Shown piece by piece: positions 24,266-36,605 of a DNA stretch of 64,000 nucleotides. Below the pieces are notes generated by a model. It saw nothing but the letters and a program-made list of their open reading frames with translations, was not told where the DNA came from and did no database searches. The translations under genes were made by a program, and so were the position numbers. Origin of the DNA: Zerene cesonia (taxonomy: Eukaryota; Arthropoda; Insecta; Lepidoptera; Pieridae); contig NC_052111.1 in assembly GCF_012273895.1 (NCBI RefSeq), forward strand, positions 7,068,001-7,132,000. Direction: 5' to 3'. Numbering within the stretch: position 1 is the first letter of the stretch; each line of letters begins with the position of its first letter.

Positions 24266-27200
24266 AATCTTAAAAAAGCAAGATAAATCTCGGAAATAAC
24301 AAGGAAATGGAACTATGCAGCTAAACCCCAGGACTGACTACGTTTTCCTTTGAACTGATCCCTAATATGAGATCCGGTGTCCTCGCAGTGGGAACATAAC
24401 ATATGGGCTATCAGATACCTAATAAAATATTATTATGTAGCCCTATATCGAATACAGGTTTTACATATCATCATACTTTTTAACAATAGCTAATAAACGT
24501 GATATAAGAAGTCTACTGTAAACCTCACCTGTTGCACATAAATGTGAAAAATTAGAATTCAGAATTAATACATCTAATCTTTAGTAGAATACACTGACAT
24601 GTAATTGCCTTATTATAATATATTTATCGTAAATTTTTCTTTAGACTTCAATTTATTATAAGGCTATGCCCGAGGTTATGTTAAGTCAAATGTTAATAGA
24701 TACGTTATAATGATATAAAAACTGAATAACATTATTAAGGTTTTTCATATCACGATTAAGAGAAAGTGAGATGCGTTATTGAATCGTGAATGTAAGGCCT
24801 TTCGATTGTATTGTTATCGTTTAGAGTAAAAGTATTAATTTAATTACGTCGAGATCACTAACACTATTTGTTTGTTCCTACACTCACAATATTTATGTTA
24901 AACAAAAGTTACAATATGCTATGTGTACCCTACTACACCCACCCACTATGATACTTCTTCCTACTTATTATATTTAAAATCCGTAAACTGACCAATTTAT
25001 ACAAAACTAGATATTAAACACTCAAAATAAATACTACAGATCTCTAGTAGGAAAGCCATGCGCTTAAATAGACGAGTCCATGAAAGAAAACCTTTACTGA
25101 GCGACCCAAATTGATTGGTTCTTGTAAAGGAAAGTCAGTGTTACCAACCGCTAGTATAACACTGCTTTAATTCATATTATTACAAAGAATCACAATGAAT
25201 ATTTAATGCATATAATCTACACACTGCACCACTTTTAATATAATTATGATTTAAATACAACACGCTGTCACGACGCGGCGTGGGAGTCTAATTCCCGCCG
25301 TGATTTCATTATGTGTAATTGATAGATAAAACTTAAACGTGATTGTGGCTATAGAAAAATTTAATATTAAATGTATATTCGATAACAAGATTTTTTTTAA
25401 GACATTAATATTCTCGATTTATAGGTAGATATACCTGAGCGCGATCTGTATATAGTTGAACAGAATTTCGTTTATGGAATGTTTATTCCAGCAAAATTTG
25501 TAACAATTAACAAAGAGGTAAAAAACAACTAAAATACGTACTTTTTTAACTTTAATTTTAATATAAACTTTATAAGCAATAAGCTACTACCGACACCACT
25601 GAGATATATTTATAAAAGAATAGATACCCAATTTGTTGAAAATGTTTCACAATACCCTTTTTTAATGTAATAGAAGGTAGAAATATGCCAATAATTTTAG
25701 AAATATTTCACATTATGCTCTTTGTATTTTGTAGGAAATAAAATGTATGAAAGAAAATGTAACATGTCATGGATGTCATAACAGTCACATTAAATCGACG
25801 TATTTTTCAGTATATACAAATTATAATATAACAAATGTTTACAAACCAAACTGACTGACATGTAACTGTGATGTAATATAAGAAAAGAACATATATTACA
25901 CATAAATACCATATCGGAACGTAATCAACTTTTATTAATATTACTATGATAATACATGAATATTTAAACAAAATTACCACAAATAATAATTCCAAACTAG
26001 CTAGCATAAACAGCATAAACCTCACAGCGTAGTCTTTTACGTTTAACTTTAAAATCCGTTGATTTAATTGGCTGTGTATATTGAATTTCACTTTTAAAGG
26101 TCCTCACGATAATGTTCGAAATTTTATCGCGTTTAACGATCGTTTGAATATTATTACAAAATTATCTATCTATGCAAAGTAGTAGTGCTCCTTTGTAATT
26201 TCTAAACAACAGATTTTTTTCAACAGATTTTTTTTATACAATACTAAATTTGTTTTGTTTTTGTCTTCGATCTGTCTCAAATGTAAAGAACAAATAGATT
26301 CTTCGAGCGAATTTCTGGAGCGATTGAACGTTATAACAGACTTGAGGATAGACTAGTTTAAAGGGAAATGTAGGCCACAATTCCCACTTGGTAAATAGAT
26401 CGAGATTTACATGTGAAAAACTAATCGCGAAAGGAGTCGCAGGCGCAGCTCGATTTCAATATTTCCTCACACACAATTTAAAGAAAATAACATCGTAACA
26501 CGTGTACACAGCCTTCACCTATCGCAACAAATTGAGAAGCTAATATATTCCACAAGAAACTTTGTATGCTATAAAATTAGCATTCAGATTTTATTTTAGA
26601 AAAATCAGAAGGCATTCGCTTGGGCTTGAATCTTTAACTTCAGGTTTCCTGCACCTAGTTCACCATGATTTCACAATGGCCCGGGCTACTATTGAACCCG
26701 GGATCTCGCGAAGTACATATGTAGCATTTTAAGCTACATATGCAAGAGTTATCGTGTACAAGAATTAAAAATCGGTACTCAGGTTCCTGAGAATAACGTG
26801 TTCAAACAAACAACCAACTCTATCACATAATCCAAAGCTTTTTTTAATTATGACGCGAAAGAAGGGCAAAAAAGAATCACACTTTCGGAATAATAATAAA
26901 TTTGTAGTTGCACAAATGCACAAAATATCCTTATAACATCATTGCATATAAATGCGAGTGTGTAACAAATACACAATATTCGTTTGTCACTCTGTCTTGA
27001 TTTCACGTCGCAACGGAGCAATTTAATTTTTTAAAATTGGAGTGATATATATCTAGATTTAATTGTGGAAAAACGAGAAGATATTTAGAAGCCTAGAAAG
27101 TGACATAGGCTCTTTTTTACCGCCATGAAACATCCCATTCCCTTGACCACGCGGGCGCAGCAGCAGAACAGTCAGTTTCCATAAGTCATGACAAATGTTT

Positions 27201-28549
27201 CTACCTCGCATACACTACAATATATCGCTAGTAAAACGTGCAATAAAACAGCATAGTTCACAATTGCGTTGTGATTTACGCAAAGGCACTTTTACGTCAT
27301 TGAAATTTTTCATAGAAGAAATTAAATTTACTCGTGTCGTTGTTGTGCTCTATTATAGTAAATACATGGTAATTTATCGTATCCAGCCGTGTAGATAATT
27401 GCGATTCTGTGAACTTTGTCCCGCCAGTGAGTAATTACAAGCTAGCGAATAGCAACAATTTCAATTTTCCTTTGTCATACGACACTAGGATATTATGGTA
27501 GTGGCATAACTATGAATATGCCAGCATTCCGCACGTGGCATCGCCGGAGGGGTCAAAATAACAGTAGTACTACATTTGAGATTTTAATATAACGCCATTT
27601 TTTTAAGTTATAAATCTAGGAATCAAAGGCGCATCGCAATGGATGCCTCCATGGGAAATTTCATGTTGTATATAATGCAGTAGTAATAAAATGTAGCCTG
27701 CATCACTGTCTAGTCTCCTATCTCTACACCAAACAACTATTAGTTTGTTTTTTTAACCGAAAACTAAGACAGATTCAAATTAATTGTTCAAAACAAGACC
27801 AAATTTAAATATGTAGGACCACGTGGTAGATAAATGAAAAAAGAAAAAAAATGCAAAAAATGGAATCAATCTGAACCTCCTTCCTTTTTGAAGTCGGTTT
27901 AAAAACGATCCTCTGCGACGAATCAAAAACAATCAAAGTTTTCAACCTGTCCTATTCCCATGAAAACTTTTACAATTGTGTATAAAATTATATCTCTTTC
28001 TAATAACAACCCTGCTCATATAATAGAGATTGTCAATACACCGACGTGTCAGAAACATAAATATCTCTAAATGCCTACACTACTTAAATTTGACTTTTCC
28101 TCATTCATAAATAGAACATTATTTTTTGTAAGTATTAACGAACTATTCATTGAATACAAATAGCCACTATAGATAAGAAAGTTGCGAGATATTTTGTATT
28201 ATGGATTCAGTGGCATTATCGGAAATGATATTTATTGGTGTAAATAGTCTTATTTTTTAGATAAAGCCAGGCATTTGACTGTATTCTACCTGGAGGCGCG
28301 CAATTTATGAATGAGCATGCCTGCCTAGAGCCTGTTCACTCCGGCGTTAAGTAAATCTAGATTATATTCCTCAGGAAGATTCCGCACAGTTAGAGCGTTC
28401 CATTTCTTCACACTTAGGTTGATAAAAGAAGTCAAATAACGATTTGTCTTCTAAAATTCTAGGCCAACTGTGGAAGGATGGTAACTACATGGTATTAGAT
28501 GTTCTTTAATGTGTAAGTGATACAATGCTTTTATATGTTACAGCAGGCA
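24266..28549. other. AT-rich spacer, few landmarks
   Basis: No gene supported. 26620-26720 (GGTTTCCTGCACCTAGTTCA; TTGAACCCGGGATCTCGCG) may be a decayed retroposon with a B-box-like remnant. A short hairpin with arms CATATGTAGC and GCTACATATG lies at about 26717-26743. 27110-27560 is less AT-rich but shows no reading frame I trust. Confidence 0.45.
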
Positions 28550-28565
28550 ACCGAGAGCAGGCTGG

Positions 28566-28718
28566 TGCGTTCCATAGGATATCCCAGGATCCCTGCTATT
28601 GTGCTTTGAGTTTGGCTACCGAGGAGGATTTAGTGGGTAAAAATCCCACATGCTCTACTTTTCCCCCAAAGCTAGAGCATCTTTGGAAGATTTCCTCCTC
28701 GTTAAAAAAAAATAAAAA
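28566..28718 (+). mobile_element. A-tailed retroposon 3' end, unclassified
   Basis: GC-richer than its flanks, includes a GTGGG-TAAAAAT-CCCAC hairpin and TTTCCTCCTCGTT, and stops in A9-T-A6. The A-tail marks a plus-strand retroposon 3' end, probably a LINE 3' UTR. The 5' limit is not visible. Short frames here on either strand are not genes. Confidence 0.5.
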
Positions 28719-28962
28719 AGGCAACCGAGATGGTGGTTCACCTGACGATGAACATTCAGAGAAATATATCCTCTGCATATGCGTTGCCCGCTTTTAATGG
28801 TTAGGAAGAGGATTTACGATGGAAACGAAGTACTGAGGTAAATGATATGGTTCTCCGGTTCCCCCACTCACGAAAAACAGTAGCAATCGCAAGCTACTAT
28901 TTCACGCCAATCTTCTGAGCGAGCTGTTTCAATTTGTACTGAAGCGTGCTCAACTCCCACCC
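28719..28962 (-). mobile_element. A-tailed retroposon family B copy
   Basis: Starts on plus GGCAACCGAGATGGTGGTTC and ends near GCGTGCTCAACTCCCAC, keeping TGCGTTGCCCGCTTTTAATG and GGTTCCCCCACTCACGA. It is a near full-length member in which the usual T-run (its A-tail) is replaced by the A-tail of the neighbouring element. Confidence 0.65.
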
Positions 28963-29480
28963 TAGACTTCTGATCTAGATCTTTCTGGTTACAAGGAATA
29001 AAATGAACAGTAATTCTCACTAAAAGCAGACTGCCCTAGGCCTGTTTTCTGTCTACTCGTGTTAGATTTTCAATATATAAATAGGGCAATACAAAAAATT
29101 ACATAGTTCAACCCATTTAAACATTACTATTTAAAAGCACAAGCAAAAACTGAACACGTGAATGCTTTCTATGAAATTCACATTGTTATTTATAAGTATA
29201 TCATTAATGCATCATAAACATTCTAGGGAAATTTTATGGCACATTCATTTTACAAATAATTCACTATATGCGCGTAAAACTTATAGTAAACGGGTATTCA
29301 GTGACGCGCGTCCATTTATAAAATACGTCAGATAAGGTAAAATATATATTTATTAATTAATCAATTTTATATGCAATTGCGTCACTGCTTACTAGAGTTA
29401 CTAGCTCCGGGAAAGATGTAAAATGCATTATTTGCATAGAAAAGGCATTACGGTTGTGTCGATTATCTAAGAATATAAGC
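28963..29480. other. AT-rich spacer, no gene seen
   Basis: Nothing recognised. Confidence 0.5.
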
Positions 29481-29481
29481 A

Positions 29482-29655
29482 AACTACCGGTCCGCCATGG
29501 CTTCGCTCGTGGTACTTACTTCTACAGCCTATGTCACTCGGTGAAGATGCAGATTTCTAATGGGAAAAGAATTTTTGAAATCGGTCTAATAGTTTTTATA
29601 AGAAACCATTACAAACATACATGCAAAAGCACTAATGTTTTCTTTTTATAACAAT
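29482..29655 (-). mobile_element. Helitron, type 4, degenerate
   Basis: Contains GGTCCGCCATGGCTTCGCTC, CCTATGTCACTCGGTGAAGA and TTTTTGAAATCGGTCTAATA, a recognisable minus-strand lepidopteran Helitron body. Its terminal CTAG has decayed (CTACCGG on plus). Related to 31797-31945. Confidence 0.5.
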
Positions 29656-30049
29656 AGTTTAGATCACGAAATATTTCAAAAAAAGCTAAATTTATGCTGG
29701 CTTCAACTGTTAAACTTTAACTTTTCGCCTAGCAATGGAATTAAATAGGGAGACAGTGCAAAGTTTAAGATTGGAATTAAGCACGAAATATTCCATAATG
29801 TGCTCTTAGTTACATTATTATTCGTTACAGGAGGGCATATTTAGTTTATGAGATAAGTAACATTCTAGAATAAGTTGGTTAGTACCTATAATAATGAAAT
29901 AATAATTATTGAATACTTCAATTGAACTAAAGAGAGCAGTGGCGAAATGGTTTATTTATTTAGTCGGGAAAACTTATCTTGAAATAGGATCTGAAATAAA
30001 ATCGTATGGGCAACAAATTTTATCTATCATTATAAAATCTGTGATTTCA

Positions 30050-30089
30050 TATCCTACAGGCAAGCGAAGCCGCAGGCTGCAATCTAGTT
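30050..30089 (+). mobile_element. Possible Helitron 3' end
   Basis: AAGCGAAGCCGCAGGCTGCA followed by ATCTAG and T. This has the CTAG|T junction and a small GC hairpin, but the body upstream is not recognised. Confidence 0.35.
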
Positions 30090-31680
30090 ATTTTATCCAT
30101 ATCCAGATAAAGAAAGGAATTGTATTTTAACGCCATTAAATAATTCCGCAACATCCACTTACGGATGTGAGAATTAATTATTATTGTATGTTATAATGCG
30201 CAATGCTTTACAAACTGGTTTCATGTATAGAAGGTATGTTATAATGTTATGTTGATATACCGACAAACAAAAACAAGCAGCGTAGTAAGCGCAAAACACG
30301 TTTGTTATACTCCAGCCGAAAGTTTACTTACACTTCTTCTACGGAATTCTTTAGTATATATCTATAGTACAATATATATAATAGAGTATTTTTGTTGTGT
30401 TATGTTTTTACGTCGCTAACTCCGTGGATTTTCATGCTTTATTCCTTTGTGGTCTAGAGGGAATTGTCATTGTGTGGTCTCAATTTACAATTTGACATAT
30501 TAGTTATATAAGTTTACGATATATAAGTTTAAAAAGACAGAGCGCAGATATAGAAGCTGAGAAGGACTCGGAAAAGGCTATTCGAGACACAGCCTCCAGA
30601 GGATTACCTGAATACAAAAATAAATAACAACGCATTCTTACTCCTTTAAGGTGGTAGGAAAGTCGGTGACTTTTTTTGTAGAAAAGTTTTATCCTATAAT
30701 TTTTTTATCTTTTTCCTATAAAAACCTATTACATCAGTTGACTTTTTGAAGCAGGTTTAGCTCTTAAATTTCAATCATTAGTAATGATTGTATTAATAAT
30801 TTTATTTAAAAATATTTGATGTCCTTCTCTCATCTTATGTACGTGAATAAACAGAATCTAATAGCAGAGATATTTGATAATTTATTTTTTTTATTTTGAA
30901 AATGTATAATATTAATAGATAACCTTTAAATATACACTGCTTTTTAAACCCTCAAATAAAAATCCTGCCTTCAGTCGGTCAAAACGCATAACTTGATATT
31001 CTAAATAATAAATTGCGTTTTAAAACTGTTAATATACTGCTATTTTCTAAACTTTTAGTTGAATTTACGTTCATAACATCTAAACAATAGTGTCTACGTT
31101 CGACATTTAGCTTCTAACTTTAGGTTAAGGTTGTGAGCACTTACATAAATACCATATCCACCTACTTTCAAAGCTATTGAGACTTAATTATCAGAGTTAA
31201 TTACTATAGACATTAAAGTGTAGATATGAAGATAATGTAATTAAACCATTTTAACAACTCTTGCACAGGTGGCGTCGTGAGTAACGCCGATTTTACCTCA
31301 AATTTTTAAGGTTCAAGATTAGACGAGGTAGGTAGACATATGTATATAATAGACAGGTATATAATGGGTTATTTGTGGTTGATTTTCAGATTTGAGTACT
31401 TACATAGATGGAACCATCAAAGACAAATCAACTGCAACTTGGAATTCACAAAACAACACATTCTAGTATTTTAGGTACATAACATTGTCGCTATTCTGAT
31501 ATTATAATCTATAGCTAAGGGTGAAGTTGAATTTTTCAGCTTGTGACAACTTCATAAGCTGAGAAGGGTAATTTAAGAAACTATTTGTAATCATATTGTA
31601 CTCACCGATGTTTAAAATTATTTGACCAACGCCGCGTTATTTGTGAGTGTGATAGGCGTGTACATTTAATATTATTTTTA
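30090..31680. other. AT-rich spacer, no gene seen
   Basis: No reading frame or repeat is supported. It precedes the possible exon at 31687. Confidence 0.45.
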
Positions 31681-31686
31681 TTTTAG

Positions 31687-31735
31687 GTCAACCCAGGCGG
31701 AGACGGAACCGAACGGAGACAAGTGGCTAATTTAA
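31687..31735 (+). CDS. Possible terminal coding exon (partial)
   Basis: A pyrimidine-rich acceptor (ATTATTTTTATTTTAG) ends at 31686. The next bases read, in one frame, STQAETEPNGDKWLI and then TAA. The piece is unusually GC-rich for its surroundings and the codons look protein-like. A weak alternative donor (CAA|GTGGCT) could make it a 36-nt microexon. No partner exon was found, the product is unknown and a chance match is quite possible. I see no start codon; the gene, if real, would lie on plus. Confidence 0.2.
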
Positions 31736-31796
31736 TTTCAACAGAACCACAGTTTGACTATATTCTTAACTAATTAACGCATATATTTACTACTAT

Positions 31797-31945
31797 CTGT
31801 TCTCCCCGGCTTTGCCCGTGGTTTATATAGGTATAGTCTATGTCACTCAGTAAAGATGAAAACGGTCCAATAGTTTTTATGTGAAAACTTTAAAAACGTA
31901 CAAGCTAACTCTATTATTTTCTCTGTATTATATTAATTCATATTA
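31797..31945 (-). mobile_element. Helitron, type 4, degenerate
   Basis: Contains CCCCGGCTTTGCCCGTGG, CTATGTCACTCAGTAAAGAT and CGGTCCAATAGTTTTTATGT, matching the element at 29482 in order and orientation. Terminal motifs are eroded. Confidence 0.5.
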
Positions 31946-32349
31946 CGTGTAACATACTTAGCACGCTTGCAATGCATAAGGCGCCGATCTAAAGGGATAT
32001 TATAATTACCACGTGAGATAGATTACGACTAAATTGTTATGTAGGAAACGATCGTTAGTCCAATCATAATATGCAAATCGATTCGTATAGTCACGGAGTT
32101 TCAATCTTTGATCTTGATACTCGATCGCAAGTACCTCCGTCATGTTAACACGAACGACTCGAGTGGTTGGGTATTGAAATTATTTTCTATTTATTCGCTT
32201 TATGTTTATCGTTTATTGTTGAATAGTTGTCGCTCGCGATCTTATCGTTCTTCTTTTATTGTTATATTAAAAGCTTTTTTAATTCTTTAATATTGTGTAT
32301 ACTACACTTATTTGGTGAATTTTAACATTTTTTTATTGTATATATTTCT

Positions 32350-32533
32350 TTCTTATGTCAAAGCGGGCTACTGATCTGGAAGTTCACCTTAGGGTAAGCA
32401 ATCACTGCCGCTCCTGAACCTACGCAGAGGTCGTACCTCTGCAAATGCGCTGCCCGCTTTTAAGGGTTAACGGTTAAGGATAGGATTGACGTCTAAAAAG
32501 AAGTAATGGACTGGAAAGTGTGAAGAAAGGGAA
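32350..32533 (-). mobile_element. A-tailed retroposon family B copy
   Basis: Plus strand has ATGTCAAAGCGGGCTACTG, a perfect GCAGAGGT-CGT-ACCTCTGC hairpin, TGCGCTGCCCGCTTTTAAGG and GGATAGGATTGACGTC. It has the family B order and ends before the 5' third of the element. Confidence 0.65.
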
Positions 32534-33178
32534 ACTTTATTGATTTCTATGATTTCTTACCCGTAACAATTTGCAACTTTTTTAAAGATCTTAAAAAATA
32601 GGATTCGTATAAAAGTAAAAAAGGTTTGAAATATCTAAAATACATCCTTGGTGTTCCGGATTCTAGAGGTTCTAGAATATTCGCCCAATGCTCGGTGATC
32701 TTAAATACAACAATGTTTCGTTTAGATAAGAAACATATAGATTTTCATAGCACATGATGGTCGTGCATTGTGAGAACGCACGCACGGTTGCAGGTCAGAG
32801 CATCATTAAACAGGATCTAATATTTTAATGTCGTATTAATGATCTTTTAAATATGCATGCATATATTTATTACCATAAGAATGCTTATATAATTGTGTTT
32901 ATTCTATATATAGATAAATATAAGTAAATAACATGAACGTTGAAAATGTACGTGTGGATACCTACGGCCATAACTAAAAGTATCCCAAGGTCCAGCTATC
33001 ACTATTTATTGTTTACGATGCAGCGTAAAATACGTATTTTTTTTTTGTTCAAAATGATTATTAACTACATGTTTTAAAAATAAAATGTGAAATAAGCACA
33101 TTAAATATAGTAAATGATAGACATAAAATTTGATAGACAAATCACACTCCCGCAGAATATCTGAGTATACTAATAGTG
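32534..33178. other. AT-rich spacer, no gene seen
   Basis: Nothing recognised. Confidence 0.5.
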
Positions 33179-33400
33179 TGAATGCTTCTGTGTTTCGTAT
33201 ATGAGTGGGGGAGCCGGAAAACCGATGCCCTCTCCTTACCCTTCACAATCCATTTCTTCATTCGTCAATCCTTTCAAGGCTAAAGAAAGATACTTTTAAA
33301 GCGGGCAACGCAGTTGAAGGGCCTCTAAAATTGTACATGGGAGGTGGTGATCGGTTACCGCCTGACGAACCACCAGCTCGGTTGCCCACTTTAACATAAT
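33179..33400 (+). mobile_element. A-tailed retroposon family B copy
   Basis: Sense is plus: CGTATATGAGTGGGGGAGCC, CAATCCTTTCAAGGC, GCGGGCAACGCAGTTGAAGG, GGTGGTGATCGGTTACCGC, then CCAGCTCGGTTGCCCAC and an A-rich end. The 64-codon forward frame across it belongs to the repeat. Confidence 0.68.
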
Positions 33401-33443
33401 AACTAAAAAAGCGATGTTTTTACAGCATGGACGATTGCATTGA

Positions 33444-33515
33444 AGAATTAGACATTTAATTAGCTCTAGAAGCCTTGGGTTGAAGATTTCTAAAGCTAAT
33501 TAAATGTCTGATTCT
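33444..33515. ncRNA. Long hairpin, miRNA-precursor-like
   Basis: Arms 33444-33465 and 33494-33515 are complementary at 21 of 22 positions (core AGACATTTAATTAGCT). Pairing can extend through TAGAA/TTCTA to a loop of about 15 nt. The whole is about 72 nt. Size, single-loop shape and near-perfect stem fit an animal pre-miRNA, but a small inverted-repeat transposon remnant would look the same. I do not recognise either arm as a named miRNA. A TGACGTCA site lies 68 bp to the right. Confidence 0.35.
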
Positions 33516-33582
33516 ATGAGCCTTTTGGATGTGGATCCCCGCTGTGCTCTGACATATTGCATGGTCGAAACTCGAAGGTGTG

Positions 33583-33590
33583 TGACGTCA
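33583..33590. promoter_or_regulatory. TGACGTCA (CRE-type) palindrome
   Basis: Exact full CREB/ATF palindrome. Four further exact copies are at 35053, 44723, 52080 and 55986. Function is unproven. Confidence 0.3.
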
Positions 33591-35700
33591 TCACGCTGCA
33601 TATATGCATCTGCATAAATTAATCTTTATTGCAGGAATTTGGATATAAAAAGCAAAGGTTTTCGAGGAAATATTCTTTATATATGTAGCTCTTTATCCTT
33701 CGGCTATGAGTATGCGACCCTTACTCAACAATACATTTGATTTGATTAACTACTCTTTCACTCGATATATTGGTATAAGGCATATATGAACAACCTGTTA
33801 AAAGAATTATTAAAATTTAATCATAAAGGGCAATATATACATTTCGATTTCGTTTATTCTCGTTTTGATACGAAATATTAAACAAATAAAGCAATATTAA
33901 GCAAAATAATGTAAATTTGAATCATTTAAGGGTAAAGTTATAAAAATAGCATAAATTTCGAACAAAAAACCAAGAAAAGGAAAAGTCTAGGTCATTGGGT
34001 GCAGTAAAAGTGTCGGTTGCGAAATAAAAAATAAATAATCGTTTAGTCATACATAAATACCGAATGCAGAAGGAAAAATCCTTTCTATTGTGACGCAATA
34101 GCACATTGCAATTACATCGAGGAAACGTATTCTAAGTTTCATTAATGAATTTTTTAATTAGGCTCTCTAGAATTACCTTGCATCAAGATATTTTTTCTCT
34201 ATTATCATATACACGTGGGTAAACAATACCTTGAAATAAATGTTGCTAATTTAATATGCATAACCTAAAAATGTTTTTTTCCCAACTAAATATAGTAGCT
34301 ATTGAGAATGCGAAGCCTCTACTAAAAACGCAGTTTTATTACAGTGCAGTTTGTTTGTAAAACAACAATTAAATGGAGAAAGCAACGAGTGCCAGCTACT
34401 ATTTTAGCAATACATATACATATAGTTTTAGCAATACATCAGTGTCTCTCAGTGAAATGGTATTTCACTAATTTAATTATTGTAATTAGTACTAGCACGA
34501 CACACGCTGTGTGACTTTCTTTTAATCCTGAGCAACTTTCTTTCAGTTAATTCCAGAGATTATTATTTATTGGTTGGATGCATTGATGTGAAGAAAATTG
34601 TTATTCTTGGGCGCATAAGCAAAAGTGTATCTTTCTAATCTTTTATAATCGCAATGTTTTCGGCGTGTTGTCCAAATTCATACAGTATTCAACTTAAAAC
34701 CATCAAAATATGTTAATACTTAATCGGTCAACTTTAGTATATAATATACTTACGCAAAAAATAGGAAGCAAAATCAAAAACACGTACATTACATAACAAA
34801 TATATACATATTATATAGTTTCGGCACAATCCCGTCACATCGAGTCCTTTGCTCATAAATTATTCTGTTCTATCTCGTAAAACACTAAGCATATATCGCA
34901 TGCATTGTTTTAAATTGATAGTTTCATCAGAAAAACAACTAACTACCTTGTAATTTAAATTAATTTTTGTCCCACTTGCGGAAGCAAACCGGATGAATAT
35001 GAGAAATTAACTAATAATCGCAATACTTTCAAAAAGCTCAAAAGGTTGGCTATGACGTCACTTTACCCTGATATTAGGGAAAACCAAGAAGAGATTTACC
35101 AATCGCATAAATCACAAGACATTTTTCCTCCAAATTTCGCCAAAATCAAAAAGTTTTTAAATTTCATTTTTATAAGAAAAATAAATGTGTACTTAATTAT
35201 ATAGAGAATAGAGATAGCACTATTCTTTACAATATGTTGATCAAACAAAATGTAAAAAAGCTCAATAGGAACGCATTTAAGAAAAAGGTTGTAAGATGAC
35301 TCGACGATTAGCTTAGAAAATTTCACAATCTAAACAGTTTGATACAGTTTTTTTGCCGATGTATATGCCTCACCATAGACCATAATTGAGAAATTAAAAG
35401 TGCGTGTAATGTATGAGAGAGATCATACTTAATACACACACTTCATTAATTTTTTAGCCATACAAACATAAAACACACATGCGCACACACACACACACAC
35501 ACATTTTTAATTTATTTTTTAATTGCTTATATTCACAGGCACATCCTACAATTAAGATGAATGCATATTACAATTACCAAGTTAAAATCAATTCAGTCAA
35601 CAATCATACAAACATACATAAATATCCTCCCAATTTTCCTTCGCTCTTAGTCGGGGAAAAGCCATCCACATATTAAATATAAATAAATATTAGTTTAAAA
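33591..35700. other. AT-rich spacer, no gene seen
   Basis: No gene. It contains a TGACGTCA palindrome at 35053-35060 and a (CA)n microsatellite at 35484-35503. Confidence 0.5.
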
Positions 35701-35711
35701 AAAACTAAAAA

Positions 35712-35949
35712 ACACGCTTTAACAAAAATCATATTTTGCAAATTAAAAAATGGAATAATTTTATCAAATTAGTGTATTGTCATCGGTCCTCAATAAATCT
35801 ACAAAGTTTGAACGAAATCTGGCCGTTTAAAGTGGGTCAAAATCGCGCCCAAAGAAGTCGGTTACAAACAAACATACAAACAAACATACAAACAAACATA
35901 CAAACAAACATACAAACAAACATACAGGTGAAGCTAATAAAAAGCGTGT
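35712..35949. mobile_element. MITE-like element with a 12-bp tandem array
   Basis: Inverted 9-bp ends ACACGCTTT (35712-35720) and AAAGCGTGT (35941-35949) enclose a body with GTTTGAACGAAATCTGGCCG and GTGGGTCAAAATCGCGCCC that I recall as a common lepidopteran repeat. No clear target-site duplication is visible. The 71-codon frame through it, with repeated TNIQ, is only the array being translated. Confidence 0.5.
35864..35923. repeat. 5 exact copies of a 12-bp unit
   Basis: ACAAACAAACAT repeated five times without a mismatch. It lies inside the MITE-like element near its right end. Confidence 0.95.
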
Positions 35950-36105
35950 AAATACGAACGAAATGATGTAACACTTCGTTTTTAATTGAAAAAAATATCA
36001 GCTTATAGCATAATCACAAATTAAAGTGTATTCACTGAGCGGATACTTACTATGAGAAAAGGATTATAGGTAATAAAATTATTTATTCAAAATGTTATAC
36101 ACCCA

Positions 36106-36155
36106 CTAGCTTTGCGCCCGTGAATCTGCCCGCGGCTCTAAGGAAATTGCCTTCG
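36106..36155 (-). mobile_element. Helitron 3' end fragment
   Basis: On plus it reads A|CTAGCTTTGCGCCCGTG, then CTGCCCGCGGCTCTAAGG. It is the end of a minus-strand Helitron whose remainder is not recognisable. Confidence 0.45.
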
Positions 36156-36218
36156 GAATGAAATCATGTCATAAATATATCATCATGTCATCATGTAATT
36201 ATGTCATGTATATACATA

Positions 36219-36429
36219 CCAGCTGCGACCCGCGGTTTCAGCCGCGTAAGTCCGTATCCCGTAGTAATATCGGGATAAGAAGTTGTCTATGTGTAATTCC
36301 ACTTGTCTAGCTATCTATGTATCAAATTTCATTGCAATCAGTTCAGTAGATTTTGCGTGAAAGATTAACAAACATACACGCATTCTTACAAACTTTCGCA
36401 TTTATAATATTAGTAGGATATTAGTAGGA
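36219..36429 (-). mobile_element. Non-autonomous Helitron, type 1, with CTGG end
   Basis: On minus it starts with two 11-bp units TCCTACTAATA, continues into the type 1 body and ends CGCGGGTCGCAGCTGG before T. The hairpin is CGCGGCTGAAACCGCG. CTGG still satisfies CTRR. About 211 bp. Confidence 0.82.
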
Positions 36430-36499
36430 TTGGTGTCACTGTATTCATATACATATATTTTTTATAAGTTATTATTATGTTATACTTATTTAAATAAAT

Positions 36500-36605
36500 G
36501 CCGATCTTCAGACCTACCCGATATGCACACAAAATTTCAGGAGAATTGGTCGGTGGTAAGGTACGATATCCAACATTGTGACACAAGAATTTTATATATA
36601 GAGAT
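36500..36605 (+). repeat. Interspersed repeat fragment
   Basis: CAGACCTACCCGATATGCAC, ACAAAATTTCAGGAGAATTG and ACACAAGAATTTTATATATA form a phrase order I associate with a widespread lepidopteran repeat. Ends are unclear. Confidence 0.4.

Noticed and set aside
28525..28797. 90-codon forward frame as a gene
   Set aside because: It runs through one retroposon end, an A-tail (poly-lysine) and into another retroposon. It is a by-product of repeats.
35736..35951. 71-codon frame with TNIQ repeats as a repeat protein
   Set aside because: The repeat is the translated 12-bp microsatellite-like array in a MITE.
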